64,000 bases of DNA, taken from positions 58,719 to 122,718 of the forward strand of contig DGTR01000023.1 of the NCBI GenBank assembly GCA_002394395.1. The letters run 5' to 3'. The stretch's first letter is position 1; each line of letters begins with the position of its first letter. Of the stretch, positions 50,901-58,424 are shown in pieces. Both the position numbers and the translations under genes were made by a program. The stretch is from Bacteroidales bacterium UBA4331 (GTDB lineage: Bacteria; Bacteroidota; Bacteroidia; Bacteroidales; Paludibacteraceae). The notes beneath the pieces are model-generated. The model did no database searches, was not told the DNA's origin, and was given only the letters and a program-made list of their open reading frames with translations.

Positions 50901-52483
50901 TTGTACTTGCCCAAGATAGCGTTATAGCCGGCGTCGTACGCTTCTTTCACATACTGCGCGAAGCTTTTTTTGCCATTCGTTTCTTCTTTTTTAGGCCGGA
51001 AAAGGACAGCCGTCAGCGCCGGACAGAGGGTCAGCGCAGAGATACAGCTGAGTCCCACGGAACTGGCGATGGTTATACCAAACTGCGTGAAGAACGTACC
51101 GCTGGTGCCGGGCATGAAGGTCACGGGGATAAATACAGCCATGAAGACCAGCGTACAACTGATAACCGCCACCGTCACTTCGCTCATGGCATCTTTCGTA
51201 GCCTTATATGCCGATGTGTAGCCGCTCTCCATCTTCGCCATCACCGCCTCGACGACGACAATCGCATCATCGACGACCGTTCCGATGGCTAACACGAGGG
51301 CAAAGAGCGTTAAGATATTCAGGGAGAATCCCGCCACTTTCACCACTGCGAACGTACCTAACAGCGATACGATGATGGAGATCGACGGAATGAGGGTTGC
51401 TTTGAAGTTCTGGAGGAAGAAATACACCACCAGAATGACCAGAATGATCGCAATGATCAGGGTCTCTACGACGTTATGGATAGCGGCATAGAGGAAGTCA
51501 TCGGAAGTCTGGAGCGTGGTGAACTCCAAGCCTGCCGGCATAGTCTTTTTGATCTGGTCATACAGCTCATTGATCGCCGCATTCACCTGAGTAGCATTAG
51601 CTCCCGGCGCCTGGTTAATCATGAATGCCACACCGGGCTTACCATCGACGCGGGAGGAGAAGCTGTAGTTCAATGCGCCTAACTCCACATCCGCCACGTC
51701 GCGCAGATGGAGCACGTTGCCATGATCCGTACGAAGGACGATCGACTCAAACTCCTCGATGGACTGCAGACGACCTTTATACTCCAAATTATACTGATAC
51801 GTGTTGCCGCTCTGCTCGCCTAACGAACCGGTAGCAGCCACCATGTTCTGGTTGCCGATAGCGGCGAAGATATCATTCGGCTCCAGCCCATACTGCGCCA
51901 TCACATCCGGCTTCATCCAGATACGCAAGGAGTACGTGTTACCTAACAGCTGCACTGCACCGACACCCGTCACACGCAAGAGACGAGGCTTGACGTTGAT
52001 ATCAATATAGTTGGCGATGAAATCCATGTCGAACTTCCCGTCGCGGCTGACGAGCGCAGAGATCTGGAGGATGTTATTCTGTCTCTTCTCAACCTTTACA
52101 CCCACGCGAGTCACCTCTTGCGGAAGCAATCCTAATGCCGCCGACACGCGGTTCTGCACGTTGACCGCAGCCATGTCGGCGTCCGTACCTTGATTGAAAT
52201 AGACGTTGATGTTGACATCACCGGTAGCCGAAGCCTCCGAAGTCATGTACGCCATGTTCTCCACACCGTTCACTGCCTCCTCAATAGGCATCACCACGGA
52301 TTTCATCACCGTGTTGGCGTCCGCGCCGGAATAGGACGTTGAGATCATCACCGTCGGTGGTGCGATATCCGGATACTGCTCGATAGGCAGCGTCTTTAGG
52401 CATATAAAACCCACTAAAGCGATTAGCAGCGAGATACACACCGCCATCACTTTTCTATCTACGAAGATATTTCCCTTTGCCAT
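47969..52483 (-). CDS. RND efflux pump fused in frame to TolC-like outer-membrane lipoprotein
   Basis: A single open frame of 1504 codons. Residues 1 to about 1030 are a complete HAE1-type RND transporter: KVMAVCISLLIALVGFICLK, GTVVDDAIVVVEAVMA with the TM4 acidic residues, ANSKSNLTALIYLVCILLIY, and a final GTLALVFVVPAFYIIFQTLHE. A linker EEEKKSSIINNKSSII, coded by repeated TGATTGATGATTT words, leads straight into a lipoprotein signal (VLIASTMTLSSC) and a NodT/TolC-type outer-membrane factor to the end. Normally these are two genes. The upstream gene is the matching adaptor. Either a polyprotein is made and cut by signal peptidase II, or translation restarts at a non-AUG codon in the word run. 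Confidence 0.9.
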   Translation of the reverse strand: MAKGNIFVDRKVMAVCISLLIALVGFICLKTLPIEQYPDIAPPTVMISTSYSGADANTVMKSVVMPIEEAVNGVENMAYMTSEASATGDVNINVYFNQGTDADMAAVNVQNRVSAALGLLPQEVTRVGVKVEKRQNNILQISALVSRDGKFDMDFIANYIDINVKPRLLRVTGVGAVQLLGNTYSLRIWMKPDVMAQYGLEPNDIFAAIGNQNMVAATGSLGEQSGNTYQYNLEYKGRLQSIEEFESIVLRTDHGNVLHLRDVADVELGALNYSFSSRVDGKPGVAFMINQAPGANATQVNAAINELYDQIKKTMPAGLEFTTLQTSDDFLYAAIHNVVETLIIAIILVILVVYFFLQNFKATLIPSISIIVSLLGTFAVVKVAGFSLNILTLFALVLAIGTVVDDAIVVVEAVMAKMESGYTSAYKATKDAMSEVTVAVISCTLVFMAVFIPVTFMPGTSGTFFTQFGITIASSVGLSCISALTLCPALTAVLFRPKKEETNGKKSFAQYVKEAYDAGYNAILGKYKNGVAKFLQKPRRAWLWLIAAAVAMVFAMRALPSGLVPQEDQGVIMVDVSAPAGSPLVETDKIMAQVEEHVLRLKEVESYAKISGFGLISGTGVSYGTLVVRLKPWDQRKGIEHYIDYVMAKLYLSCEDIKDAQVIPFQMPQIPGYGNSNAIDLQMEDLQGGDMSKFNEVVNNFLAELQKHPEVQMAMSLYSESFPKYKVDVNATQCDRAGISPDVVLNTLGAYCGSAYISNFNQYGKVYRVMASAAPEYRLDPSSLNNIFVKIGNEMAPIAQFVTLTPAVGSATQKRFNLYQSIACSIQPSAGYSEGNVQKVIEEVAKTHLPTGYTFEYGGMSRELQANSKSNLTALIYLVCILLIYMILASLYESFFIPLAVLLSVPFGLMGSFALSWLCGQENNIYLQTGVIMLIGLLAKTAILITEFAVEKRKQGMPIVEAALGACEDRLRPILMTVVTMIAGMIPLIIEGGAGANGNRALAIGVTGGMAVGTLALVFVVPAFYIIFQTLHERFQGEPEPVEEEKKSSIINNKSSIIIVLIASTMTLSSCGIFKKYEPAQKPEQDSLITAVSEANWQAYITDPILQGHIRKALENNVDYRSRKLAVLEADARLRAAKLGFLPTLAISPANVGVSGTYTPGAGMSGATLSYQVPLSLNWGGEGFGTITNRKRQAQVLRDQAEDNRAAAHANLVATVARIYTQLQLLDYQGVILDSTEIIWQQVLEIQRVLVKNGQAYSPSIGQMEASLINVQIQRKQLLEQIHSLELSMCLLLNVEPQAIARSPWSSYTFDPWTLESVPAAQLSNRADVRAAERNVAAAFYQTNMAKAAFCPALSLSGLIGWTNNGGIVVNPGQLLMNAVLGLSQPIFAGGKLKANLKIAKLEQEEAANRYVETMLRAGNEVNDAIFRCKNAQEQDTLYQRLLTTQSEAYEGTYELMKTGRANYLEVLTAQENYLKAQLSDVTNRYNGLISLIDLYVALGGGTK
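49309..49349. repeat. TGATTGATGATTT words at the RND-OMF junction
   Basis: GATGATTGATGATTTATT and ATTTATGATTGATGATTTTT are near-copies. No stop occurs in the pump frame and no ATG begins the lipoprotein part. Confidence 0.8.
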
Positions 52484-52485
52484 AA

Positions 52486-53571
52486 TCAGTACAACACTTT
52501 TTGTCCTTCATGCACATTCGCAGCGCCTTTAGCCACAATCGTTTCCCCTTCTTCGACGCCGGATTTGACTACCGCGCGCACGCCGTCGCCCAATTCTTCT
52601 ATTTCTACGATAGCGCTGGTAGCGAGGCTGTCTGCACCCACTTTATAGACGAGGGCTTTGTCTTGGATACGTACGACAGCAGTCAGCGGCACTAACATCA
52701 CATTCTCCCACTCTATAGGCATCACTACAGAGCCTTGCATTCCCGAGAACAGTTCACCTTTGGGGTTTGGGAAAGTTACGTAGCAGGTCACCGAACCGGT
52801 CTGCTGATCGACCATACCGGAGAGGCTGGTGATACGACCTTTCTCGCTGTACTCGCTGCCGTCTTTAAAACGGAAAGAGAGCGGCGGAGCTATCTTTACC
52901 ATAGCGTCCAGCGAACCCAACTCGCTGATCAACGCGTGCACCTGGCTCTCGGTGATGGAGAAGCTGGCTTCCATCTCGCTGACGCCGGCTACGCGGGTGA
53001 GCATCGTCCCTTCGGAGATCACGTCACCTACGTGAGGGATGATATTTCCCACTAATCCATTCACCGGACTCTTGATCGTGCAATAATCCAGGCGCAACTC
53101 TGCGTCACGAACGGCCGCACGAGCTTGTGCCACTTGGGCCTCAGCCGATTGCAGGGTGTTCAGACTCTTACGCAGCAGATAGCCACTGATGATTCCTTTG
53201 TCGGCCAACTCCTTGTTGCTCTCCGCCTCCAACCGGGCATTTTCGCAGTTGGCGAGAGCCGTCTGCAGATCCGCCTTCGCATGTACCAAGGCATTGACTG
53301 CAGAGCGATTATCAATCATAAAGAGCACTTCTCCCTTCTTCACGCTCTGACCATCTTTCACCCGGATGTCATCCAGCGTTCCTGTGCATCGGGACACGAT
53401 AGACACATCGCCTTTACCGCGGATAGCGGCACTCCAAGTCATCGGAGCGGTCACAGTCTCACGGGCCAGCGTAAGCGTTTCAAAACTCGTATGCTGCGCC
53501 TCGGGCTCTTTCACGCAACTCGTCAGCACACAAAAAGCTAATGTACTAAGTACGAATGGGATTTTTTTCAT
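52486..53571 (-). CDS. RND efflux periplasmic adaptor (membrane fusion lipoprotein)
   Basis: A 361-residue adaptor with a lipobox (CVLTSC). A lipoyl/barrel-sandwich first half (GTLDDIRVKDGQSVKKGEVLF) is followed by an alpha-hairpin (KADLQTALANCENARLEAES, QSAEAQVAQARAAVRDAELR) and the second half (CTIKSPVNGLVGNIIPHVGD). Then come beta-barrel and membrane-proximal domains. With the pump and channel it forms a tripartite exporter; substrate unknown. It is separated from the pump gene by two bases. Confidence 0.93.
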   Translation of the reverse strand: MKKIPFVLSTLAFCVLTSCVKEPEAQHTSFETLTLARETVTAPMTWSAAIRGKGDVSIVSRCTGTLDDIRVKDGQSVKKGEVLFMIDNRSAVNALVHAKADLQTALANCENARLEAESNKELADKGIISGYLLRKSLNTLQSAEAQVAQARAAVRDAELRLDYCTIKSPVNGLVGNIIPHVGDVISEGTMLTRVAGVSEMEASFSITESQVHALISELGSLDAMVKIAPPLSFRFKDGSEYSEKGRITSLSGMVDQQTGSVTCYVTFPNPKGELFSGMQGSVVMPIEWENVMLVPLTAVVRIQDKALVYKVGADSLATSAIVEIEELGDGVRAVVKSGVEEGETIVAKGAANVHEGQKVLY

Positions 53572-53592
53572 TGTATTAAGTTAATTTGTGTT

Positions 53593-55116
53593 TTATTCTT
53601 CCACTCCAAGTACAGAATAAGTCTTATCGCCCCGGACAATCATCACTCGCCCATCGCGAAACTGCTTTTGCGGTTTGACTTCCGCTTGTTGGTTGGTGAT
53701 AGCTTGCTGCCCGCCGGCAACGACTTCAACCGATACCCCCAAGTTATTCATTCCGGTATTCTGGTCCCAGACATTCTGGTTGGCGAAACGCACAGCATAG
53801 CGCGGATCACTTGCCAACGACTCGTAGGCATCCGGCAGATGGAGATACATCTGATAAGTACCCTCTGCCATTGCTGCGGGCAGAGCCGGTGCCTCGTTGA
53901 TGGTAATCGTGCCTGCTTCAGCAGTCCATTTACGCGGGTCTGCCTGCAGCTGCACCGGATAGGTGTGCTGTGCATTCTTCAGCACCAGATACACCGGACG
54001 GTAGTTATACATCGGCGCAAAACCTTTGTTTACGAGCGTGATCTGGATCGGCATATTTCCGCCTTTCGCAGCTTGCGCCGGATACGTACCTTGCTTCAAC
54101 TGGAAACGATAGCCAAGACGCTTCTCCATCTCCGCAAACGTACCATTATTGCGCCATTTTCCCGTTACCTTCTCGGAATACTCGGATCCGCAGAACGACC
54201 AGTGAAAACGGCTCAGTTCAGCAATCGTAGTATCGTGCTGCGCCACAATACTGGCGGGACCATCGTCTTCTACATTCGTCTCACCGCCGTTGGGCACGAA
54301 AAGCGTTTCCGTAGCTATATACTGACGCAACACAGGATCGTCATCCGGACCATCGCCATCACGGCCGTACGTACCATCATTACCCCACTCTGCCAAAAAG
54401 GCATCATTGTGGTGCCCGATGCGCGCACGGTTGGAGCCGTCATGAGCCTGCGCAGGAGTCAAGGTGTTCTCATCGCCCAGATAGCCGATCTTAATCAGCG
54501 GATAGCGCGTCAGTACAAACCGGTCCGCCGGACAAGCGTCCAATACAGCGGTTAGCACCGCCTTTCGGTTGTCATTCATCTTCTGCGTCTCGTTGCCGAA
54601 ATTAGAACTATAGTACCACTCGCCCCACCGGCCTACAAATCCTGCCTCCATCACATAGATCACATCCGCGTTCGCAGCAATATGAGGTTTCAGCTGCGCC
54701 GCATGACGCTGTACCCACTGCAAAGAGGCATCGTTCTTACTACCCCAGTCGTATGCAAAACGCAGCACACATTTGAATCCGTGGTTACGCAGAATCTGCA
54801 TATCTTCGTCAAAACCCTGCAGGATCTGATTCGAGAGGTCTTTGGTCTTGTAGTTTTTGAGGTAATACATCAGCATCACGATGCTCTGGTTCTTACGCTC
54901 GTTATAATGCGAGTCCCATTGGTCCCAGTACCAACTTTCTTCCGGTTGTACTACATGGTTGTTGTTGTCGCTCAAGGCCTTTTCGCCGCCTAACTGGTCG
55001 GTAAAGCCGCGTTCTGGATTCGGAAAAGTTGTTGCGTCGTCCGCTTGGTAGTTAATCACGCTTGCGGAGAGTACTCCCGCCCAGACACAAGCAATAAGTG
55101 TAAGTAAGTGTTTCAT
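53593..55116 (-). CDS. DUF4874/DUF4832 secreted protein
   Basis: A 507-residue exported protein (signal MKHLLTLIACVWAGVLSA). The N-terminal DUF4874-type TIM-barrel-like domain has TTFPNPERGFTDQ, GFKCVLRFAYDWG and VIYVMEAGFVGRWGEWYYS. The DUF4832-type C-terminal region has GYRFQLKQGTYPAQAAKGG and PMYNYRPVYLVLKN. These are predicted glycoside hydrolase-like proteins; activity is unproven. The tail (FRDGRVMIVRGDKTYSVLG) resembles the tail of the BspA-like protein and may be a sorting signal. It lies directly after a truncated transporter frame. Confidence 0.88.
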   Translation of the reverse strand: MKHLLTLIACVWAGVLSASVINYQADDATTFPNPERGFTDQLGGEKALSDNNNHVVQPEESWYWDQWDSHYNERKNQSIVMLMYYLKNYKTKDLSNQILQGFDEDMQILRNHGFKCVLRFAYDWGSKNDASLQWVQRHAAQLKPHIAANADVIYVMEAGFVGRWGEWYYSSNFGNETQKMNDNRKAVLTAVLDACPADRFVLTRYPLIKIGYLGDENTLTPAQAHDGSNRARIGHHNDAFLAEWGNDGTYGRDGDGPDDDPVLRQYIATETLFVPNGGETNVEDDGPASIVAQHDTTIAELSRFHWSFCGSEYSEKVTGKWRNNGTFAEMEKRLGYRFQLKQGTYPAQAAKGGNMPIQITLVNKGFAPMYNYRPVYLVLKNAQHTYPVQLQADPRKWTAEAGTITINEAPALPAAMAEGTYQMYLHLPDAYESLASDPRYAVRFANQNVWDQNTGMNNLGVSVEVVAGGQQAITNQQAEVKPQKQFRDGRVMIVRGDKTYSVLGVEE

Positions 55117-55117
55117 A

Positions 55118-55276
55118 TTATTTTATCAATGGTAATAAAAGAATCTGCCCTATCAGCCCGACCAGTACCGGTTTCGGACGCTCGGCTATCAACTTAAAAT
55201 CCGCCGGCTTGAGCACAAGCCCCAAGTCGAACATCAGGATTGTCAGTATCGGCAAAACAATAAATATTGCGTTCAT
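55118..55276 (-). pseudogene. truncated bile acid:sodium symporter (BASS) family N terminus
   Basis: A 52-codon frame on the minus strand reads MNAIFIVLPILTILMFDLGL, then VLKPADFKLIAERPKPVLVG and LIGQILLLPLIK before TAA. It matches the first helix and following loop of BASS transporters (ILMFDLGLxLKPxDF), which are normally about 300 residues. The rest is absent; the next gene starts one base after the stop. It keeps its own promoter. It is probably the remnant of a deletion that placed the DUF4832 gene under this promoter. Confidence 0.7.
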
Positions 55277-55301
55277 TCTGTATCTTCTTTAATTCACGCT
55301 G

Positions 55302-55332
55302 CAAAGTTACAAAAAAAAAATGAAATACGCAA
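55302..55332 (-). promoter_or_regulatory. promoter of the BASS fragment and DUF4832 gene
   Basis: On the minus strand, TTG (55332-55330) and TAACTTTG (55309-55302) are separated by 20 bases. Confidence 0.82.
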
Positions 55333-55339
55333 TAAAAAT

Positions 55340-55370
55340 TTGCATGTTTTAGAAAAAAGTAGTAATTTTG
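55340..55370 (+). promoter_or_regulatory. promoter of the Nudix gene
   Basis: TTG (55340-55342) and TAATTTTG (55363-55370) are separated by 20 bases. The Nudix ATG at 55380 is at or within a few bases of the expected transcript start. Confidence 0.82.
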
Positions 55371-55379
55371 CAGCCGATT

Positions 55380-55931
55380 ATGTATCCTAAATTAAAAAAT
55401 CGCGCGTGGCGCGTAATGAAAAGTGAAAATATTCTGCGTCTCGGGCCGTGGTTGTCCGTGCGGCAGGAGTGTGTCGAATTACCTTCCGGCAAACAAATCC
55501 CGACGTGGTTTGTACTGGAGTTTCCCGACTGGATTAATGTCATCGCTATCACGAAGGACGGCAAAATGGTCATGGAGGATCAGTACCGCCATGCTCTCGG
55601 CGAGACCCATTATGAATTAGTGGCAGGCGTCGTTGACCCGGGCGAGACGCCTCTGGAAGCCGCCAAACGTGAGCTGAGCGAAGAAACGGGCTACGAAGGC
55701 GGAGAATGGGAGCTTTTTATGACCCTTTCGCCTAATCCAACAAACCACAACAACCTTTCCTATACGTTTCTTGCGAGAGGTGTAGAGAAAGTGCGAGAAC
55801 AACATCAAGAGCCGACGGAAGATATTCATGTCGATATCCTCGAGCCGGCTCAAGTGTTAGAGATGTTGCGGGACGGAGAGATTATTCAAGCCCTGCACGC
55901 TGCCCCGCTGTGGAAATATTTCGCTCGTTAA
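55380..55931 (+). CDS. Nudix hydrolase
   Basis: A 183-residue Nudix protein, probably of the ADP-ribose or ADP-sugar pyrophosphatase type. The Nudix box runs through GVVDPGETPLEAAKREL and SEETGY (GX5EX7REUXEEXGU satisfied). Upstream features are WLSVRQECVELPSGK and DGKMVMEDQYRHALG. Start at ATG 55380, supported by the conserved RAWRVMKSENIL segment; ATG 55416 would lose it. This makes the transcript nearly leaderless. The last 50 bases overlap the convergent dipeptidase gene. Confidence 0.92.
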   Translation: MYPKLKNRAWRVMKSENILRLGPWLSVRQECVELPSGKQIPTWFVLEFPDWINVIAITKDGKMVMEDQYRHALGETHYELVAGVVDPGETPLEAAKRELSEETGYEGGEWELFMTLSPNPTNHNNLSYTFLARGVEKVREQHQEPTEDIHVDILEPAQVLEMLRDGEIIQALHAAPLWKYFAR

Positions 55932-56613
55932 CGGGAAAATCAAAATACGTATCCGGGTAAGGCTCGTTGCGCAGCGTGAAATGCCACCATTCGGAGTCAA
56001 GACCTTCAAACCCGTGACGAACCATCGCATTGTGCAAGATCTTGCGGTTCTCCGACTGCCGATACAAAGGACAGGGATAATCCGGATGGCTCTCCTCGCC
56101 GAACCAGTCGAAAGGCGAGCCCATGTCCAACTCCTTGCCGGTAGCGGCATCCAAAAGCGTCAAGTCCACCGTCGATCCCCTGCTATGACTCGATCGCGCG
56201 TAGATATACCCTTGCTCGAAAAGTAAAGACTTATCCACCATCGGATAGAAAATAGCCTTCATCGCCGTGTCTGAGATATTCTCCGCCCAGCGGATAAAAT
56301 GGTTAACCGCCCGCTGCGGACGATAGGTATCCCAGATCTTAATCCGGTATCCGTTCGCTTTTAATTCATCGTTAACCGCCTTAAGCGAATCCGCCGCCTC
56401 ACGCGTCATCAGCGCAATAGGCTGCTCATAACCATCAATCCGTTCGCCTACAAAATTATAGGTGCTATAGTACCGGATCTCCAGAATAGCATCCGGAATA
56501 ACATCCGTCACCCGTACAAAATCGCTGCTATCATACTCCGGCGCAGGGCTCTGTTGCTTCTGACAAGAGAAAAGCAACAATGCTGTGATTACAACCAAGA
56601 ATTCTTTTTTCAT
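55882..56613 (-). CDS. D-Ala-D-Ala dipeptidase (VanX/DdpX family) lipoprotein
   Basis: A 243-residue M15D peptidase from ATG 56613 (MKKEFLVVITALLLFSC, lipobox LLFSC). Zinc and catalytic residues are in SSHSRGSTVDLTLLD (SxHxxGxxVD) and LDSEWWHF (ExxWH). LEIRYYSTYNFVGERIDGY and IWDTYRPQRAVNHF are typical. In Gram-negatives such enzymes recycle D-alanyl-D-alanine rather than give vancomycin resistance. The 3' end overlaps the Nudix gene by 50 bases. Confidence 0.93.
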   Translation of the reverse strand: MKKEFLVVITALLLFSCQKQQSPAPEYDSSDFVRVTDVIPDAILEIRYYSTYNFVGERIDGYEQPIALMTREAADSLKAVNDELKANGYRIKIWDTYRPQRAVNHFIRWAENISDTAMKAIFYPMVDKSLLFEQGYIYARSSHSRGSTVDLTLLDAATGKELDMGSPFDWFGEESHPDYPCPLYRQSENRKILHNAMVRHGFEGLDSEWWHFTLRNEPYPDTYFDFPVNERNISTAGQRAGLE

Positions 56614-56682
56614 ACTCATTTGGGGCGCCATACTGCCACCTCTATAATGTTATTCAATATCTTTTGTGCCCACACATGACCG

Positions 56683-57342
56683 TTAATGCTCATCGCGAAG
56701 TTGCTGAACAGTGCCGGTCTCCGTATATTCGATGAGGTTATTTAATATCGTTACGAAGCGCCACTCGATGGCATTTCGCCACATCTTATCGCTAATGAAG
56801 GCCGACAGTACACGTCCGAAAGTGATAGAGAACTCATAATGCAGTCTCGTGCGCGTGGGGGAGACAGGCTCCATTACGAAGTACCAATCTCCACCTTCGA
56901 GTATCGAACCGGAGTACGTAGCCTTGAGATGGGCAGTAAGGGGATAGTGCGAGGAGGCGGGACGCGTGAGGGAGTACTTGGTACCGAGGTGCTGGTCCTT
57001 CCACCACCGTACGCCGAGGACGTAGATATCAATCGCCACATCGCCGGTCTTGGTCTTCGGGTCATAGGTACGGTCCTTATAATCGAGCTGGATAGCATCC
57101 CTACTCTCCTTGGATTTCTCTTTGGTCTGCTTGACTTCGGGTTCGCCAAGATTCATGTACGCCCACTCAAAGAGCGAGTCGGGGCACGCCTGGAACTCGT
57201 AGCAGAATCGCCGTATGACGGGCAGTAGCTGCTCTATCGATGCCTCGCAGACGGTATCGATGACGACCTTGCGGGTCTGAGGTCGCGCGAAGGTACAAAG
57301 CGAGGCTACGGAGAGCATCGCCATAAGCATCATTCTTTTCAT
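56683..57342 (-). CDS. exported START/SRPBCC-like protein, unknown
   Basis: A 219-residue exported protein from ATG 57342 (a GTG lies one codon before). The signal is MKRMMLMAMLSVASLCTFA. The body alternates strands in a way that suggests a lipid-binding START-like fold (GDVAIDIYVLGVRWWKDQHL, GSILEGGDWYFVMEPVSPTR, LHYEFSITFGRVLSAFI), ending in a helix (WRNAIEWRFVTILNNLIEY). This fold call is a guess from pattern. It follows the Dabb gene directly. Confidence 0.78.
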   Translation of the reverse strand: MKRMMLMAMLSVASLCTFARPQTRKVVIDTVCEASIEQLLPVIRRFCYEFQACPDSLFEWAYMNLGEPEVKQTKEKSKESRDAIQLDYKDRTYDPKTKTGDVAIDIYVLGVRWWKDQHLGTKYSLTRPASSHYPLTAHLKATYSGSILEGGDWYFVMEPVSPTRTRLHYEFSITFGRVLSAFISDKMWRNAIEWRFVTILNNLIEYTETGTVQQLRDEH

Positions 57343-57345
57343 CAC

Positions 57346-57651
57346 TTAGAACTCGTAATCCAGGCAGGTTCGTAACTCGGTATTGGGCCGCACGACACCA
57401 TTCGCCACCGCTACATGGGCTGGGTGAACGGCGTAGCCTTTGAGCGCCTCTTCGGAGACCAAAGTCGAGTCCAGCATGATATCGGCGTTGCTGCTCTCCA
57501 GACGACCATCGATCTGTACATGGATATCGACGAGTCCGGGTACTTGGCCTTGGAGGGACTCCAGACCGGATTTGATGGCTTTCGCAGCCTCTTGTTTCTC
57601 TGATGCACTCATCTCCGAGCGCAGTTTCCATAAGATAATGTGTTTGATCAT
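57346..57651 (-). CDS. Dabb (stress-response A/B barrel) domain protein
   Basis: A 101-residue dimeric ferredoxin-like barrel protein. Features are MIKHIILWKLRSEMSASEK at the start, GLESLQGQVPGLVDIHV in the middle, then ADIMLDSTLVSEEALKGYAV and HPAHVAVANGVV. The Dabb family has no single function. It is preceded by the ubiE tail and tandem words, and is followed by the exported protein after an adjacent stop and start. Confidence 0.92.
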   Translation of the reverse strand: MIKHIILWKLRSEMSASEKQEAAKAIKSGLESLQGQVPGLVDIHVQIDGRLESSNADIMLDSTLVSEEALKGYAVHPAHVAVANGVVRPNTELRTCLDYEF

Positions 57652-57666
57652 AATGTTTGGGTATTT

Positions 57667-57718
57667 ATAGGTAGTCCTAGGTAGTCCTAAGTAGTCCTAG
57701 GTAGTCCTAGGTCTTCCT
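57667..57718. repeat. GGTAGTCCTA words at the ubiE end
   Basis: GGTAGTCCTA, GGTAGTCCTA, AGTAGTCCTA, GGTAGTCCTA and GGTCTTCCTT are in tandem. The run codes for the ubiE C terminus DLGLPRTT and its TAG stop. Confidence 0.85.
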
Positions 57719-58424
57719 TTTTTTTTGCTATATAGATCGTCGCGATGCCGAAGGTGAGGGTCTCGAAGCGGGCGTCTTGAAAACCCGCTTGGGTCAGATG
57801 ACGCAGGAAGTCCTCACCCCAGCAGAACGATTTGACACTCTTGTTGAGGTAGGTATAAGCGGTCTTATCCCGGCTCACGAGGCGTCCGACGAAAGGCAGG
57901 ACGTGCGAGAAATACAGGTCGTAGCCACATCGGATAAGTTTATTCGAGGGGTACGAGAACTCTAAGATCGTGACCTGTCCGCCGGATCGCAGGACGCGGT
58001 ACATCTCGCGAAGACCTGCATCAAGGTCGGAGAAGTTGCGGCATCCGAAGGCGCAGGTGACGCCGTCAAAAGAGGCATCCCCAAAAGGCATCTCCTGAGC
58101 GTTGGCGTAGAGGAAATCTACAGCCCCACCCTGCCTCCCCATAGAGGGGAGGAGATTGGAGATTTTCTCCTCGCCGATACGCATCATCTCGCGTGAGAGG
58201 TCGATGCCGGTGACGCGCTGCGCTTTGCCGGAACGGAGCATGGCGATCGTCAGATCTGCCGTACCTATAGCCACATCGAGGACGTGCTCCACAGGCGGCA
58301 TGAGAGCTACCGTCTTGCGCCGCCAACGCCGGTCTATATTCAGCGACAGCCCGTGATTGAGCCCGTCGTAAGTCGGGGCGATGCGGTCAAAGAGGGAACC
58401 TATATGTTGTTTCTCGTCCGTCAT
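57687..58424 (-). CDS. ubiE: demethylmenaquinone methyltransferase
   Basis: A 245-residue class I SAM methyltransferase (MenG/UbiE) of menaquinone synthesis. The SAM motif is VEHVLDVAIGTADLTIAML. DRIAPTYDGLNHGLSLNIDR near the N terminus and FGCRNFSDLDAGLREMYRVL are diagnostic. Two parts look word-derived: an internal LLPSMGRQGG (58122-58160) that lengthens a loop, and the C-terminal DLGLPRTT. ATGA overlap with ddh. Homologues make menaquinone only, as ubiquinone is absent from Bacteroidales. Confidence 0.95.
   Translation of the reverse strand: MTDEKQHIGSLFDRIAPTYDGLNHGLSLNIDRRWRRKTVALMPPVEHVLDVAIGTADLTIAMLRSGKAQRVTGIDLSREMMRIGEEKISNLLPSMGRQGGAVDFLYANAQEMPFGDASFDGVTCAFGCRNFSDLDAGLREMYRVLRSGGQVTILEFSYPSNKLIRCGYDLYFSHVLPFVGRLVSRDKTAYTYLNKSVKSFCWGEDFLRHLTQAGFQDARFETLTFGIATIYIAKKKEDLGLPRTT
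58122..58160. repeat. CCTCCCCATAGAGGGGAGG element inside ubiE
   Basis: A near-palindrome CTCCCCATAGAGGGGAG in frame in ubiE. A similar CTCCATAGAGGGGGAG lies inside the GT2 gene near 19950. Confidence 0.55.
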
